Below are positions 8,198 to 15,962 of a stretch of 64,000 bases of DNA, piece after piece (positions within the stretch are counted from its first letter, which is position 1; each line of letters begins with the position of its first letter). Location of the stretch: contig JBAQMG010000051.1 in assembly GCA_049302575.1 (NCBI GenBank), positions 4,656 to 68,655 of the forward strand, given 5' to 3'. This DNA comes from JBAQMG01 sp049302575 (GTDB lineage Bacteria > Bacillota > Desulfitobacteriia > Desulfitobacteriales > Desulfitobacteriaceae). The position numbers and the translations under genes were made by a program. Under the pieces are notes generated by a model. The model did not search any database. It saw nothing but the letters and a program-made list of their open reading frames with translations, and was not told the DNA's origin.

Positions 8198-8768
8198 GTT
8201 TCCCCGTTGCTAGGCTGATTTCTGTTAGCGCTGTTTGATGTTTGGTAATTTCACCAGCTTTATCTATACCGTCGTAAAGGCAAGCTTGAGTATATTCAAT
8301 CTCCAGCATGTGGAAGAATGTTCGGATAGATTGTTGTGCACAGGTAAAAACATCAGCTTTCTTTGTTCCTGCAGTTGAAATAAATAAACCACGACGTTTT
8401 GGTCTTGTAGCATCAGTAATAACTGGCTGGTTTAAGATATACTTTAAAGCCCAGAAGGGCTGTGAACGATCAATCATTGCTTTGGCCTGAGCATTCAAAC
8501 CCATAAAAAAGATTGGAGCGGCGATAATAATCCGATCTACTTCTATCAGTCGTTTTTGGAATTCTTGCATATCATCTTGTAGTACGCATTTAGCATCAGC
8601 TGAGCAAGCCCCACATCCTTGACAAGCAGAAAAATTCAAATCGGAAAGATGAATAATTTCACTACGATGACCTGCAACTTGTACGATGGACATTGCTTCG
8701 GATAACAAATACGTACTATTTCCCTGACGTCGCGGACTACAGGCTATACCTAATACAGCTAAGCTCAT
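8181..8768 (-). CDS. Iron-sulfur flavoprotein (NADPH-dependent FMN reductase family)
   Basis: A 195-residue flavodoxin-fold protein. The FMN loop SPRRQGNSTYLL lies at residues 11-22. A compact cysteine motif C-x2-C-x2-C-x5-C (CQGCGACSADAKC, residues ~50-62) matches archaeal and clostridial Isf proteins, which bind one 4Fe-4S cluster plus FMN and act as low-potential redox carriers or peroxide/oxygen reductases. The ATG has AAAGGAGAG upstream. Its last residues, MHNS and the stop, are encoded by the 17-base ATTATGAATTATGCATT repeat, so the natural C-terminus has been altered or is tolerant. Confidence 0.9.
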   Translation of the reverse strand: MSLAVLGIACSPRRQGNSTYLLSEAMSIVQVAGHRSEIIHLSDLNFSACQGCGACSADAKCVLQDDMQEFQKRLIEVDRIIIAAPIFFMGLNAQAKAMIDRSQPFWALKYILNQPVITDATRPKRRGLFISTAGTKKADVFTCAQQSIRTFFHMLEIEYTQACLYDGIDKAGEITKHQTALTEISLATGKLMHNS

Positions 8769-8840
8769 AAGCTTTTCCTCTCCTTTAAATCAAATTTTCC
8801 AATATCTATCCTATTATGCAGTGAAATATGGACAAATGAA

Positions 8841-8880
8841 CAAATAAAAACGAGTCCCTTACGACGCTCAAGGAACTCGC
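8841..8880 (-). terminator. Rho-independent terminator of the 9-kb micro-gene
   Basis: On the minus strand CGAGTTCCTT and AAGGGACTCG pair over 10 positions (one G-T wobble) around a 9-base loop (8851-8879), followed at once by TTTTTATTTG. This is a textbook intrinsic terminator, about 200 bases downstream of a strong promoter. Confidence 0.85.
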
Positions 8881-8886
8881 TCTTAC

Positions 8887-8937
8887 TTACGTTCGTTTAC
8901 TGGGACACTGGCCACACAACCGCATCCTTTCAATCAT
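8887..8937 (-). CDS. Possible 16-residue CxxC peptide, stop-start coupled to the preceding small ORF
   Basis: The ATG overlaps the stop of the 35-codon ORF in a TAATG arrangement, giving MIERMRLCGQCPSKRT. A second reading is also open: in the frame of the upstream ORF, two stops are followed by TTG and a peptide LKGCGCVASVPVNERK. Both are short and Cys-containing, and neither is recognised. Translation is uncertain. The coupling and placement before the terminator are the only support. Confidence 0.25.
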   Translation of the reverse strand: MIERMRLCGQCPSKRT

Positions 8938-9044
8938 TAAATTTTTAAAATGCTTGTACGAACTTTTGGTTCTGGTGACGTTAGAGATTCTAATCCGATA
9001 GAATCGAGAATGGCATCAATCAATTGTACTTGATTCTGAGTCAT
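8937..9044 (-). CDS. Small protein of 35 residues in its own transcription unit
   Basis: The ORF begins MTQNQVQLIDAILDSIGLES and ends RTSILKI. It has a strong GGAAGGAGC ribosome binding site 8 bases before the ATG, a consensus promoter 30 bases further up, and an intrinsic terminator shortly downstream. The first half looks like an amphipathic helix rich in Ile/Leu. There is no signal peptide or transmembrane segment. I do not recognise the family. The context (own promoter, ribosome binding site, terminator) is better than expected for a chance ORF. It could be a regulatory peptide, a peptide precursor or the coding part of a dual-function small RNA. Confidence 0.55.
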   Translation of the reverse strand: MTQNQVQLIDAILDSIGLESLTSPEPKVRTSILKI

Positions 9045-9075
9045 AATAGTCTGCTCCTTCCTTGTTGATTCGTTC

Positions 9076-9104
9076 ATTATATATGATTAGGTTTAGTTTT
9101 GCAA
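9076..9104 (-). promoter_or_regulatory. Sigma-A promoter of the micro-gene
   Basis: On the minus strand TTGCAA (9099-9104) is followed after exactly 17 bases by TATAAT (9076-9081). It sits between the end of the GNAT gene and the 35-codon ORF and predicts a transcript of about 230 nucleotides ending at the 8841-8880 terminator. Confidence 0.8.
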
Positions 9105-9149
9105 GGATAAATATGATAATTTAACTGAATATGGGATTTACTTTTTTTA

Positions 9150-9986
9150 TTAAAAGACAATATTCATCTCCAACTGTGTTGCTAAAGGAAAAATACCCCA
9201 AGCTGACAGTAATGAATAGATCCGATCTTCCGGTTGATTTGTTAGGGATAGTGGTCTAGCGTTTAATTGGAATATTTCCGCCATGAGAGCTACTGCTCCA
9301 TCTAGGGTACAACTCCAGGTATCTAGTAAAGAAGTACATTGTTTATTAGCAAAAAGTGCTCCTACATTAGAATCTAAACTAAGGAAAGCAACTTTGTTGG
9401 GATACTTTCCCAAATACGACTCTCTTCGCTGCCAAGTCGGACTGAAGCTAGTTTGGCGACGCGCCTTAAAATAACTTGCTATTTCAACCTCAGCGAATGA
9501 AATTTGTGGGGTTCTATAAACTTGTAGATTAAAAGACTTCCTAGCTTGTGCAGTAATTTCTTGTCCGCTACGATATATATGAACAGGTCTAAGTTTAGTG
9601 AAACCCACCGACTCATATACTTTTCGAGCGTGGTTTTGAATTAATACTTCAAGATAGATGCGTTCAAGTTTAAGATGTTTTCCTAATTCAATTTGAGCTT
9701 TTAATAAAGGTTTAAATAAACCTCGGCGACGATAATTAGGATCAATACAAGTTCCAGCAATCCAACCGTCTCTGCCGTCGATTGCGAAGAGTGAAAAGCC
9801 TATAATTGTATCGTGAAATTTAAGTGCTAAGGAGTGCGCTAAGGTAATTTGTCCAAGGTTCAACCAACCTTGCATTTGTTCAGGTGTATAACTCATATCG
9901 TAAAAATATCCCTGCCAACAACGATTCCAAATCGCAGTCAGATCAATCAGACTAATCTGCTGGAGAGTAGCAATTTTCAAGTTCAT
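9150..9986 (-). CDS. GNAT-family N-acetyltransferase
   Basis: A protein of about 278 residues. The first ~150 residues form a GNAT fold: IDGRDGWIAGTCIDPNYRRRGLFKPLLKAQI contains the acetyl-CoA-binding R/Q-x-x-G-x-G/A-like loop (RRRGLFK), followed by ERIYLEVLIQNHARKVYESVGF. The C-terminal ~120 residues look like a degenerate second GNAT-like half, as in tandem-GNAT enzymes. The substrate is unknown. The ATG at 9986 is chosen; a TTG 12 bases upstream is possible, and the ribosome binding site is weak in either case. Confidence 0.8.
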   Translation of the reverse strand: MNLKIATLQQISLIDLTAIWNRCWQGYFYDMSYTPEQMQGWLNLGQITLAHSLALKFHDTIIGFSLFAIDGRDGWIAGTCIDPNYRRRGLFKPLLKAQIELGKHLKLERIYLEVLIQNHARKVYESVGFTKLRPVHIYRSGQEITAQARKSFNLQVYRTPQISFAEVEIASYFKARRQTSFSPTWQRRESYLGKYPNKVAFLSLDSNVGALFANKQCTSLLDTWSCTLDGAVALMAEIFQLNARPLSLTNQPEDRIYSLLSAWGIFPLATQLEMNIVF

Positions 9987-10116
9987 TTTATACCCCAAAT
10001 TTAATAGTAGACTACAATGTACTCTATTATATCTAATTTCTTTCTAAAAGAAAGTTTAAATTAATGAGGAACAAACTTTATTGATTAGTGAAATACTAGA
10101 ATAGACTTAATACTTA

Positions 10117-10473
10117 TTAAATGTCTTCCCAAATAAGTGTATCTCCGATTCGCGTATCCGTTAATTTAGCCCAACCGGCCGGAAATTCTATGACATTCAC
10201 CGCGTCTTTACGGCGCGGTGAAATTTTGTACGGCTTTAACTCATCCAAGATATCGCAGATTGTCCCTGCTTGATCTAAAAACCAAACAGAAAGAGCAAAG
10301 TGCATTCCGATCATGTGCACCTGTTGGCAGGGTGCCAGCCAAAGTCCCTCACCTGGTTTGAGAAGGGAGTGTCCAAGTAACCCTCGCAGACGGCTCCAGA
10401 AGCCGTCTGCTTTCCAGACGTTGTCACCTATAATTTGGTTTGTTCTCAAATTATAAACGATACCAGCTTTCAA
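10117..10473 (-). CDS. DUF192 family protein
   Basis: A 118-residue protein with the DUF192 core: a GLLGH segment, then VHMIGMHFALSVWFLDQAG, and a C-terminal VIEFPAGWA with TRIGDTL. No signal peptide is seen, although many DUF192 proteins are secreted. The function is not established. It is the last gene of the tad pilus run, 24 bases after tadC on the same strand, and is probably cotranscribed. The start is a TTG at 10471-10473 behind AAAAAGGGGGGG. Confidence 0.85.
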   Translation of the reverse strand: MKAGIVYNLRTNQIIGDNVWKADGFWSRLRGLLGHSLLKPGEGLWLAPCQQVHMIGMHFALSVWFLDQAGTICDILDELKPYKISPRRKDAVNVIEFPAGWAKLTDTRIGDTLIWEDI

Positions 10474-10497
10474 TTTCTACCCCCCCTTTTTCCATAG

Positions 10498-11406
10498 CTA
10501 GTTATTAAAGCCTTGGATTACTTGAATCACTGCAGGCCCAAGGATGACAATGAAAACACTGGGAAATATAAAGAAAACCAGAGGGATCATTATTTTAATC
10601 GGGGCCTTCTGGGCCTTTTCTTCGGAGCGTTGTCGGCGTTTTTGTCTAATTTGACCAGCCTGATTACGTAAAACTCCCCCGATGGAAATACCTAGTTGGT
10701 CTGCTTGCACTAAAGAGGCTATCAGACTGCTAAGATCTTCTACTTCAATACGTTTGCTCATATCTCGCAGAGCCTCACGTCTAGGGCGTCCCATTTTAAT
10801 TTCTTGTAGAACTCGTAAAAATTCTTGCCCTAAAACCCCCTTTTGTTTTTCTGATACCTTGAGTAAAGCAGCATCAAAGCCTAGTCCAGCTTCCACACTT
10901 ACGGTTAATAAATCCAAGACATCGGGCAAGGTATCTACTATTTCTACTTGTCTGCTTCGAACTTTTGCTTTCAGCCAAAAATCTGGCAACATATAGCCTA
11001 TGACTATTCCCGATATAGCAAGCCCAAAGTTTTGCAAATATGCAGTCGATAAGAGGCTTAAAAGCCCAAAGGCGCCTAAGCCGCTCACCATTCCCAACCC
11101 GTACTGTAATGCTCTCCACTCGCCACTTTCCCATTGTCCAGCTAGTCCGGCAGCACTTAACCTTTTGGTAATCTGTGACAGTTTCCCTTTATTGGTCCGA
11201 CGCCCAAAAAGAATTGCAATATTATGAAACAAAGGAATTAATACCCTTCTGCTAAACGGTAGGGATTCCCCTAAGGGTGAGTCTGTCTGTCCGAGCACCC
11301 TTAATATTCTTTTATAGGACATTTGCTGTACCGAATTGGCCAAAAAAATCCCTAAGAAGGTACAAAAAACTACCCCAAAGATAGCAATAGCTGTTATTTT
11401 AGCCAT
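10498..11406 (-). CDS. tadC: TadC-like inner-membrane pilus assembly protein
   Basis: A 302-residue type II secretion F-domain protein. Hydrophobic segments lie near residues 5-22, about 105-125 and 125-145, and at the C-terminus (IKIMIPLVFFIFPSVFIVILGPAV). The central conserved region LPDVLDLLTVSVEAGLGFDAAL and later GISIGGVLRNQAGQIRQKRRQRSEEKAQKAPIK is characteristic of TadC/GspF. With TadB it forms the membrane platform for the CpaF ATPase. Its gene follows tadB with a 60-base gap holding a palindrome. Confidence 0.93.
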   Translation of the reverse strand: MAKITAIAIFGVVFCTFLGIFLANSVQQMSYKRILRVLGQTDSPLGESLPFSRRVLIPLFHNIAILFGRRTNKGKLSQITKRLSAAGLAGQWESGEWRALQYGLGMVSGLGAFGLLSLLSTAYLQNFGLAISGIVIGYMLPDFWLKAKVRSRQVEIVDTLPDVLDLLTVSVEAGLGFDAALLKVSEKQKGVLGQEFLRVLQEIKMGRPRREALRDMSKRIEVEDLSSLIASLVQADQLGISIGGVLRNQAGQIRQKRRQRSEEKAQKAPIKIMIPLVFFIFPSVFIVILGPAVIQVIQGFNN

Positions 11407-11432
11407 CTGGTTTTCACCCTTTTTTATGATTA

Positions 11433-11456
11433 TTGATGTTCAGCTTTAGCTGAACG
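11433..11456 (+). repeat. Palindrome shared with the recA leader, in the tadB-tadC gap
   Basis: ATTGATGTTCAGCTTTAGCTGAAC lies 11 bases before the tadB stop and 27 bases upstream of the tadC start. It matches the recA-leader element in opposite orientation except for one central base. It could form a small hairpin in the mRNA between tadB and tadC. Confidence 0.6.
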
Positions 11457-11466
11457 AGTTCACTTG

Positions 11467-12435
11467 CTAGACTTTAATAGCAACAATTTTACGGATGATT
11501 AGAAAACCAATAATTTCAGACGTCAGTCCCCCACCAAGCATTGCCCAACCCCACTGATTTGTAACCAATAATTTCATATAGCTTGGATTTATTACTATCA
11601 AAACTCCAGCGATACAAAAAGGTAACGCTGCAATAATATAACCAGAAATTCTTCCCTGAGCAGTAAGTGTTTTGATTTCTTGTTGAATACGTATCCTATC
11701 TTGGATTGTGCTATGAATACTCTGCAATACTTCCGCTAAATTTCCACCTACCTGTCGCTGGATCAGGATTGCCGTGACTAAAAGATCTAAATCTTCACTC
11801 CCCACCCGATCAGAAAGGTTGAGCAGAGCCTCTTCCGTAGGAGTTCCGTAATTCATCTCCCGTAAACAAAACTGTAACTCTTTAGCAATCGGATCAGGCA
11901 TTTCTCGACTCACCAAATCCATGGCTTGTAGAAAACTAAACCCTGCTTTTAAGGAGTTTGCCAAAATTAGCAAGGCATCAACTAATTGATTGTTAAATTT
12001 ATGATTTTTGCTTTTCTGTGTACTTTTGAGCCAAATCCTGGGTAAAACAAGGCCTAAAATTCCAACGCTCGGGCCACCGATAAATTTATGAGTAATGGAA
12101 AAGCCAAGAAGACAGAAGATGATAGTTAAAATGGCCTGAAGAATTAGGAATTCTCCACCACTAAGCGGGATACTTGCTCTCAATAGTTCTTTGTCAAGCT
12201 TTTTAGTAAACTGACGTGGTGCCAAACCGCCTAATTTAGTTAGCACTTCTTTATACCCTCTTTTTTCGGCCGAAGCACCAGTTAGGGGGGAATGCCAAGC
12301 GGTAAAGCCACGTAGTCTATCGGTCAGGGATATTTCCCTTTGGGTAGTTACCAAGGCCAAAAGAATTAAAAATGTAGCCAAAAAAGTTGATCCAACGGTG
12401 ATTAACAGGCTGAGATTGGCGTTAGCCGCTAGCAT
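11467..12435 (-). CDS. tadB: TadB-like inner-membrane pilus assembly protein
   Basis: A protein of about 322 residues with the type II secretion F domain. It starts with a transmembrane segment (LLITVGSTFLATFLILLAL), has two more near residues 100-125, and ends with two hydrophobic segments. The conserved LVDALLILANSLKAGFSFLQAMDLVSREMPDPIAKEL and VGGNLAEVLQSIHSTIQDRIRIQQEIKTLTAQGRISGYI are TadB signatures. The ATG at 12435 is chosen because AAAGGGGGAG lies just upstream; an earlier ATG at 12471 lacks a site. It forms the platform pair with TadC. Confidence 0.93.
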   Translation of the reverse strand: MLAANANLSLLITVGSTFLATFLILLALVTTQREISLTDRLRGFTAWHSPLTGASAEKRGYKEVLTKLGGLAPRQFTKKLDKELLRASIPLSGGEFLILQAILTIIFCLLGFSITHKFIGGPSVGILGLVLPRIWLKSTQKSKNHKFNNQLVDALLILANSLKAGFSFLQAMDLVSREMPDPIAKELQFCLREMNYGTPTEEALLNLSDRVGSEDLDLLVTAILIQRQVGGNLAEVLQSIHSTIQDRIRIQQEIKTLTAQGRISGYIIAALPFCIAGVLIVINPSYMKLLVTNQWGWAMLGGGLTSEIIGFLIIRKIVAIKV

Positions 12436-12473
12436 CAAAACTCCCCCTTTAAATAGGGTCGATGGGTTCATAA

Positions 12474-13817
12474 TTAATTTTGAAAAAGATTTTCTGGTAA
12501 ATTTTGCCCTGCGGCATTAAGCTGTTCCACAAAGTGTGGACGAATTCCTGTCGCTCGGAAAGACCCCTGTACTTTTCCTAGTTTATCAACGCCTGTTTGT
12601 TCAAAGCGGAAGATATCTTGTAAGGTGATGATATCGCCCTCCATGCCTAACACTTCTGTAATATGAGTAATGCGGCGACTTCCATCCCGAAGACGACTTT
12701 GTTGAACGATGACATCGAGGGCACTGGAAATCTGTTCACGGATCGCTCGAATAGGCAGATCCATTCCAGCCATTAAGACCATAGTTTCCAGTCGTGAGAG
12801 CATATCCCGGGGAGTGTTGGCATGCCCTGTTGTCAGTGAACCATCATGCCCTGTATTCATCGCCTGTAACATATCAAGGGCTTCTCCACTCCGCACTTCT
12901 CCGACAATAATCCGTTCTGGGCGCATCCGCAAGGCATTACGAACCAAGTCCCTAATCGTAATCGCCCCTTTGCCTTCGATATTAGCAGAACGCGTCTCTA
13001 GAGTGACAACATGGCTTTGACGCAGCTGAAGTTCTGCAGCATCTTCAATCGTAATGATGCGTTCATCTTCAGGAATATAGCTAGATAGCACCCCTAAAGT
13101 TGTCGTCTTACCTGATCCTGTCCCTCCTGAGACAAGGAGGTTTAGACGGCCCTTCACGCAGGCTTCCAGGAAACAAGCCATTTCACCGGTCAACGAACCA
13201 AAACGAATTAAATCGTCTACTTTAAAAGGATCAGTCGCGAATTTTCGAATAGTTAGGATCGGTCCATTTAGAGCTAAGGGCGGGATAATGGCATTAACAC
13301 GTGAACCATCAGGTAAACGAGCATCAACCATAGGTTGGCTTTCATCAATTCTTCGGCCAAGCGGAGCCACTATTTTTTCAATTATGTGCAGGACATGTTT
13401 GTCATCGTAAAAGCTTGCTTCAGACCTTTCTAACTTACCCTTGCGCTCGACATAAATTTGATGGGGGCCGTTAACCATAATTTCGCTAATTGTGGGATCT
13501 TGAAGCAAAGGAGTAATTGGCCCAAATCCTAGGATTTCATCAATAAGTTCCAAAACTAAGCGTTGCCTATCAATCCGTGGCAGAGTCGCTCCCTGCGTTT
13601 CAGCTTGTAAATCTAAAGTTTCCTCCACAAACGGACGCAAACTTTCTTGGGTTAAGTTATCTAAATGTGCTGTTTCCAAGGTTTGAATAACATTATGATG
13701 TACTATTACCTTAAATTCTCGCCAAGGATTGCTGACAGAAGAAACTCTTGCTCCCCTAGGGTCAGGAATATTCTCTTCCAGAGTTTTTTGCTTTTCCAAA
13801 CGTTTTAGCAAAGACAT
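12474..13817 (-). CDS. cpaF: CpaF/TadA pilus assembly ATPase
   Basis: A 447-residue secretion ATPase. The N-terminal domain runs to about residue 150 (LGFGPITPLLQDPTISEIMVNG). The RecA-like core has Walker A GGTGSGKTTTLG near 231, an Asp box, RMRPERIIVGEVRSGEALDMLQAMNTGHDGS near 300 (Walker B and His box) and GHANTPRDMLSRLETM. It drives Flp pilin polymerisation at the TadB/TadC platform. It lies between cpaE (12-base gap) and tadB, and GGGGGAG precedes the ATG. Confidence 0.96.
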   Translation of the reverse strand: MSLLKRLEKQKTLEENIPDPRGARVSSVSNPWREFKVIVHHNVIQTLETAHLDNLTQESLRPFVEETLDLQAETQGATLPRIDRQRLVLELIDEILGFGPITPLLQDPTISEIMVNGPHQIYVERKGKLERSEASFYDDKHVLHIIEKIVAPLGRRIDESQPMVDARLPDGSRVNAIIPPLALNGPILTIRKFATDPFKVDDLIRFGSLTGEMACFLEACVKGRLNLLVSGGTGSGKTTTLGVLSSYIPEDERIITIEDAAELQLRQSHVVTLETRSANIEGKGAITIRDLVRNALRMRPERIIVGEVRSGEALDMLQAMNTGHDGSLTTGHANTPRDMLSRLETMVLMAGMDLPIRAIREQISSALDVIVQQSRLRDGSRRITHITEVLGMEGDIITLQDIFRFEQTGVDKLGKVQGSFRATGIRPHFVEQLNAAGQNLPENLFQN

Positions 13818-13829
13818 TTTGTACTCCCC

Positions 13830-15074
13830 CTAAAAATCAAAGACCTTGGAAAGGCCTTTTAAGTGTCCAAGAAACCTCTTACTCTGTTTTTCTTTTATTT
13901 CCACTTCACTAGCAGCCTGGGTTTTGGTTAAACTTTCCACCATTCTGCGAATCCCCTCAGCCGGTTTGCTCTGCGGATAGGACAAAACGAAAGGCGTTCC
14001 CTTATTCAGAGCAGTAACTAAAGCTTTTCCGTCGCTGGGGATCTCGAAAGCAATCGGAAAATTTAAGCTCTTTTCAATATCTTTGAATTGTATCCCAACT
14101 TCATTGCCTGAGCGGTTGAGGATTAAGTGAATTTTGTCTGTATAATGGAGACCTTCTAATACTTCAAGACTAAGTTTGATATTTTTCAAGGTTGAAATAT
14201 CTTGTGTTACAACCAGCCAAATTTGATCAGCTACATCTAGACTCGCCAAACTAATATCGTCAAAACGACTCACATTATCACAAATAATATAGTCAAAGTG
14301 TGTTTTAACTTCTGTTAAAATCTGATTGACCTGTTCAGCAGTTACATATTCTGCATATTCTGGCCTAGACGGTGCAATTAAGACCTCCAGACCAGAGGCG
14401 TGGGTTAAGAGATAAGCTTGAATATCCGAGTACAGCAAAGAACTAGCTTGCGCTAAGTCGGCAATAGTTTTCTTAGGGAGCATATTTAAAAACACACCTA
14501 CATCACCAAATTGCAAATTCAGATCAACAAGAAGCACTCGCCATTTGCCTGAGTTGGCTAATTGAACCGCTAAATTAGTAGCTATCGTTGTTTTTCCCAC
14601 TCCACCTTTTGTACTGAAAAATGAGATGATTTGACCCTTAAAAGCAATATTTTCTTTTTGCTGAGTTGCTGACTGTGCACCTCTAGCTTCCTTTTTTTGT
14701 TTTTCAATCTGGTTAACATTAACGATTGCACTGGCAAGTTCGGAACCAGAAAATGGCTTAACAAGGTATTCTCTGGCACCCGATAGCATAGCTCGGCGCA
14801 TGTAGCCCGGTTCACCTTGTACAGACATAATAATCACTGCGCTTTCGGGAACGCGAAGAACTAATAGTTCTGTTGCGCGCAAACCGTCCATCTCAGGCAT
14901 ATTTATATCTAATAATACAATGTCAGGTTTTAATTCTTCAGCTAAACGTAAGGCATCTGAACCGGTGCCTGCTTCTCCGACGACCTCAATGTTTGATTCG
15001 AACTGCAAGAGACGGCGAATGCTTTTTCTGGTATCACTGATGTCATCCACGATTAATACGCTAATACTTTTCAT
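13830..15074 (-). CDS. cpaE: CpaE-like protein: response-regulator receiver fused to MinD/ParA ATPase
   Basis: About 414 residues. Residues 1-120 are a CheY-like receiver with DD near the N-terminus (VLIVDDISD), phospho-acceptor Asp in DIVLLDINMPEMDG, and the conserved KPF. After a linker of about 20 residues comes a ParA/MinD ATPase with the deviant Walker A motif FSTKGGVGKTTIATNLA near 150 and LLVDLNLQFGDVGVFL. CpaE proteins localise the pilus machine. Here the receiver keeps its acidic pocket, Asp acceptor and Lys, so phosphorylation control is plausible (inferred). The ATG at 15074 is preferred to a GTG 9 bases upstream because of the AAGGGGTGAGG spacing. Confidence 0.93.
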   Translation of the reverse strand: MKSISVLIVDDISDTRKSIRRLLQFESNIEVVGEAGTGSDALRLAEELKPDIVLLDINMPEMDGLRATELLVLRVPESAVIIMSVQGEPGYMRRAMLSGAREYLVKPFSGSELASAIVNVNQIEKQKKEARGAQSATQQKENIAFKGQIISFFSTKGGVGKTTIATNLAVQLANSGKWRVLLVDLNLQFGDVGVFLNMLPKKTIADLAQASSLLYSDIQAYLLTHASGLEVLIAPSRPEYAEYVTAEQVNQILTEVKTHFDYIICDNVSRFDDISLASLDVADQIWLVVTQDISTLKNIKLSLEVLEGLHYTDKIHLILNRSGNEVGIQFKDIEKSLNFPIAFEIPSDGKALVTALNKGTPFVLSYPQSKPAEGIRRMVESLTKTQAASEVEIKEKQSKRFLGHLKGLSKVFDF

Positions 15075-15086
15075 GTTCCTCACCCC

Positions 15087-15875
15087 TTACTGAAACCGTT
15101 TGAAATAGTTAGGATCAAGAAAAATGCTGGGACTTATTGCTTGATCCTCACGCATTTCTTGATTTACGGGGTTGCGCAGGAGCAAGCGCAGATTACCCTT
15201 TTCGCTACCTAAAGTCACAGTCAGCGCTTGAGGCACAGACAAAGCTAACGTATAAAACTTAGACTCTGCTGCCTTAGAATCGGCTTTGTCTTTAATAACG
15301 GTAGGGCTATCCCCCACACTAAGCACTAAAACGTCTTGGGCGGCTAGAGTTGTGATTGTCGTTTGGGACTTGTCTGCGCTGGTGTCCTTAACGTCAATTG
15401 TAACTAAGATATCCACATAATCCCCAGGCCTTACCGCATATCCAACGCCGCTAACTAGTCCAATGGGTATCGCCACAGCTCTTTTCCCTTTAGGAACAAC
15501 AAGTGGGGTCACGTCAACTAAAGGATTGGAGACGGTAGAAGAAGCAGAAATTTGAGTTCCCTCTGGCTTGGATTGGCGTTGAAACATTACTTCAAGTACA
15601 GGGTCACCAGGGTTCAAATTAACCAAGGCCACTGTCCCTGTAACACTTTGAATAGTCTTGGCACCCCCTTGAGGATAACCGTTAAGGGGGATTTCTTTAA
15701 CTATAAGTTGATCAGCCCGGATCATAGAGCGGGCAGGAATATTACTTTTGGCTAAGACTAGGGGCCTTAGTTCCGGGATACTCACTTGATTGATGCTTTG
15801 TAAATATTGATAAGCAGAACCTGCAGCAATTAGCCCAAAGATAAGTGCCAGTATAAAAAACCCTTTTCTTCCCAT
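15087..15875 (-). CDS. cpaB: CpaB/RcpC Flp pilus assembly protein
   Basis: About 262 residues. An N-terminal transmembrane helix (GFFILALIFGLIAAGSAYQYL) anchors it. A SAF domain follows (LAKSNIPARSMIRADQLIVKEIP, residues ~42-65), then the CpaB/RcpC region with KGKRAVAIPIGLVSGVGYAVRPGDYVDILVTI. In Gram-negatives CpaB works near the secretin. In Firmicutes without an outer membrane it probably stabilises the pilus at the cell surface (inferred). The ATG at 15875 has GTAGGAG 8 bases upstream. Confidence 0.92.
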   Translation of the reverse strand: MGRKGFFILALIFGLIAAGSAYQYLQSINQVSIPELRPLVLAKSNIPARSMIRADQLIVKEIPLNGYPQGGAKTIQSVTGTVALVNLNPGDPVLEVMFQRQSKPEGTQISASSTVSNPLVDVTPLVVPKGKRAVAIPIGLVSGVGYAVRPGDYVDILVTIDVKDTSADKSQTTITTLAAQDVLVLSVGDSPTVIKDKADSKAAESKFYTLALSVPQALTVTLGSEKGNLRLLLRNPVNQEMREDQAISPSIFLDPNYFKRFQ

Positions 15876-15962
15876 GCATATCACTCCTACACCCTAAATC
15901 TACAGGTTAGTTACGTAATTTCCAACTTTAAAAGAAGTATTATTAATTATTGTCTTAGATCC

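Noticed and set aside
8887..8940. Read-through of the 35-codon ORF or selenocysteine decoding
   Set aside because: The ORF ends with TAA followed by TGA; TAA comes first and no SECIS-like structure is evident.
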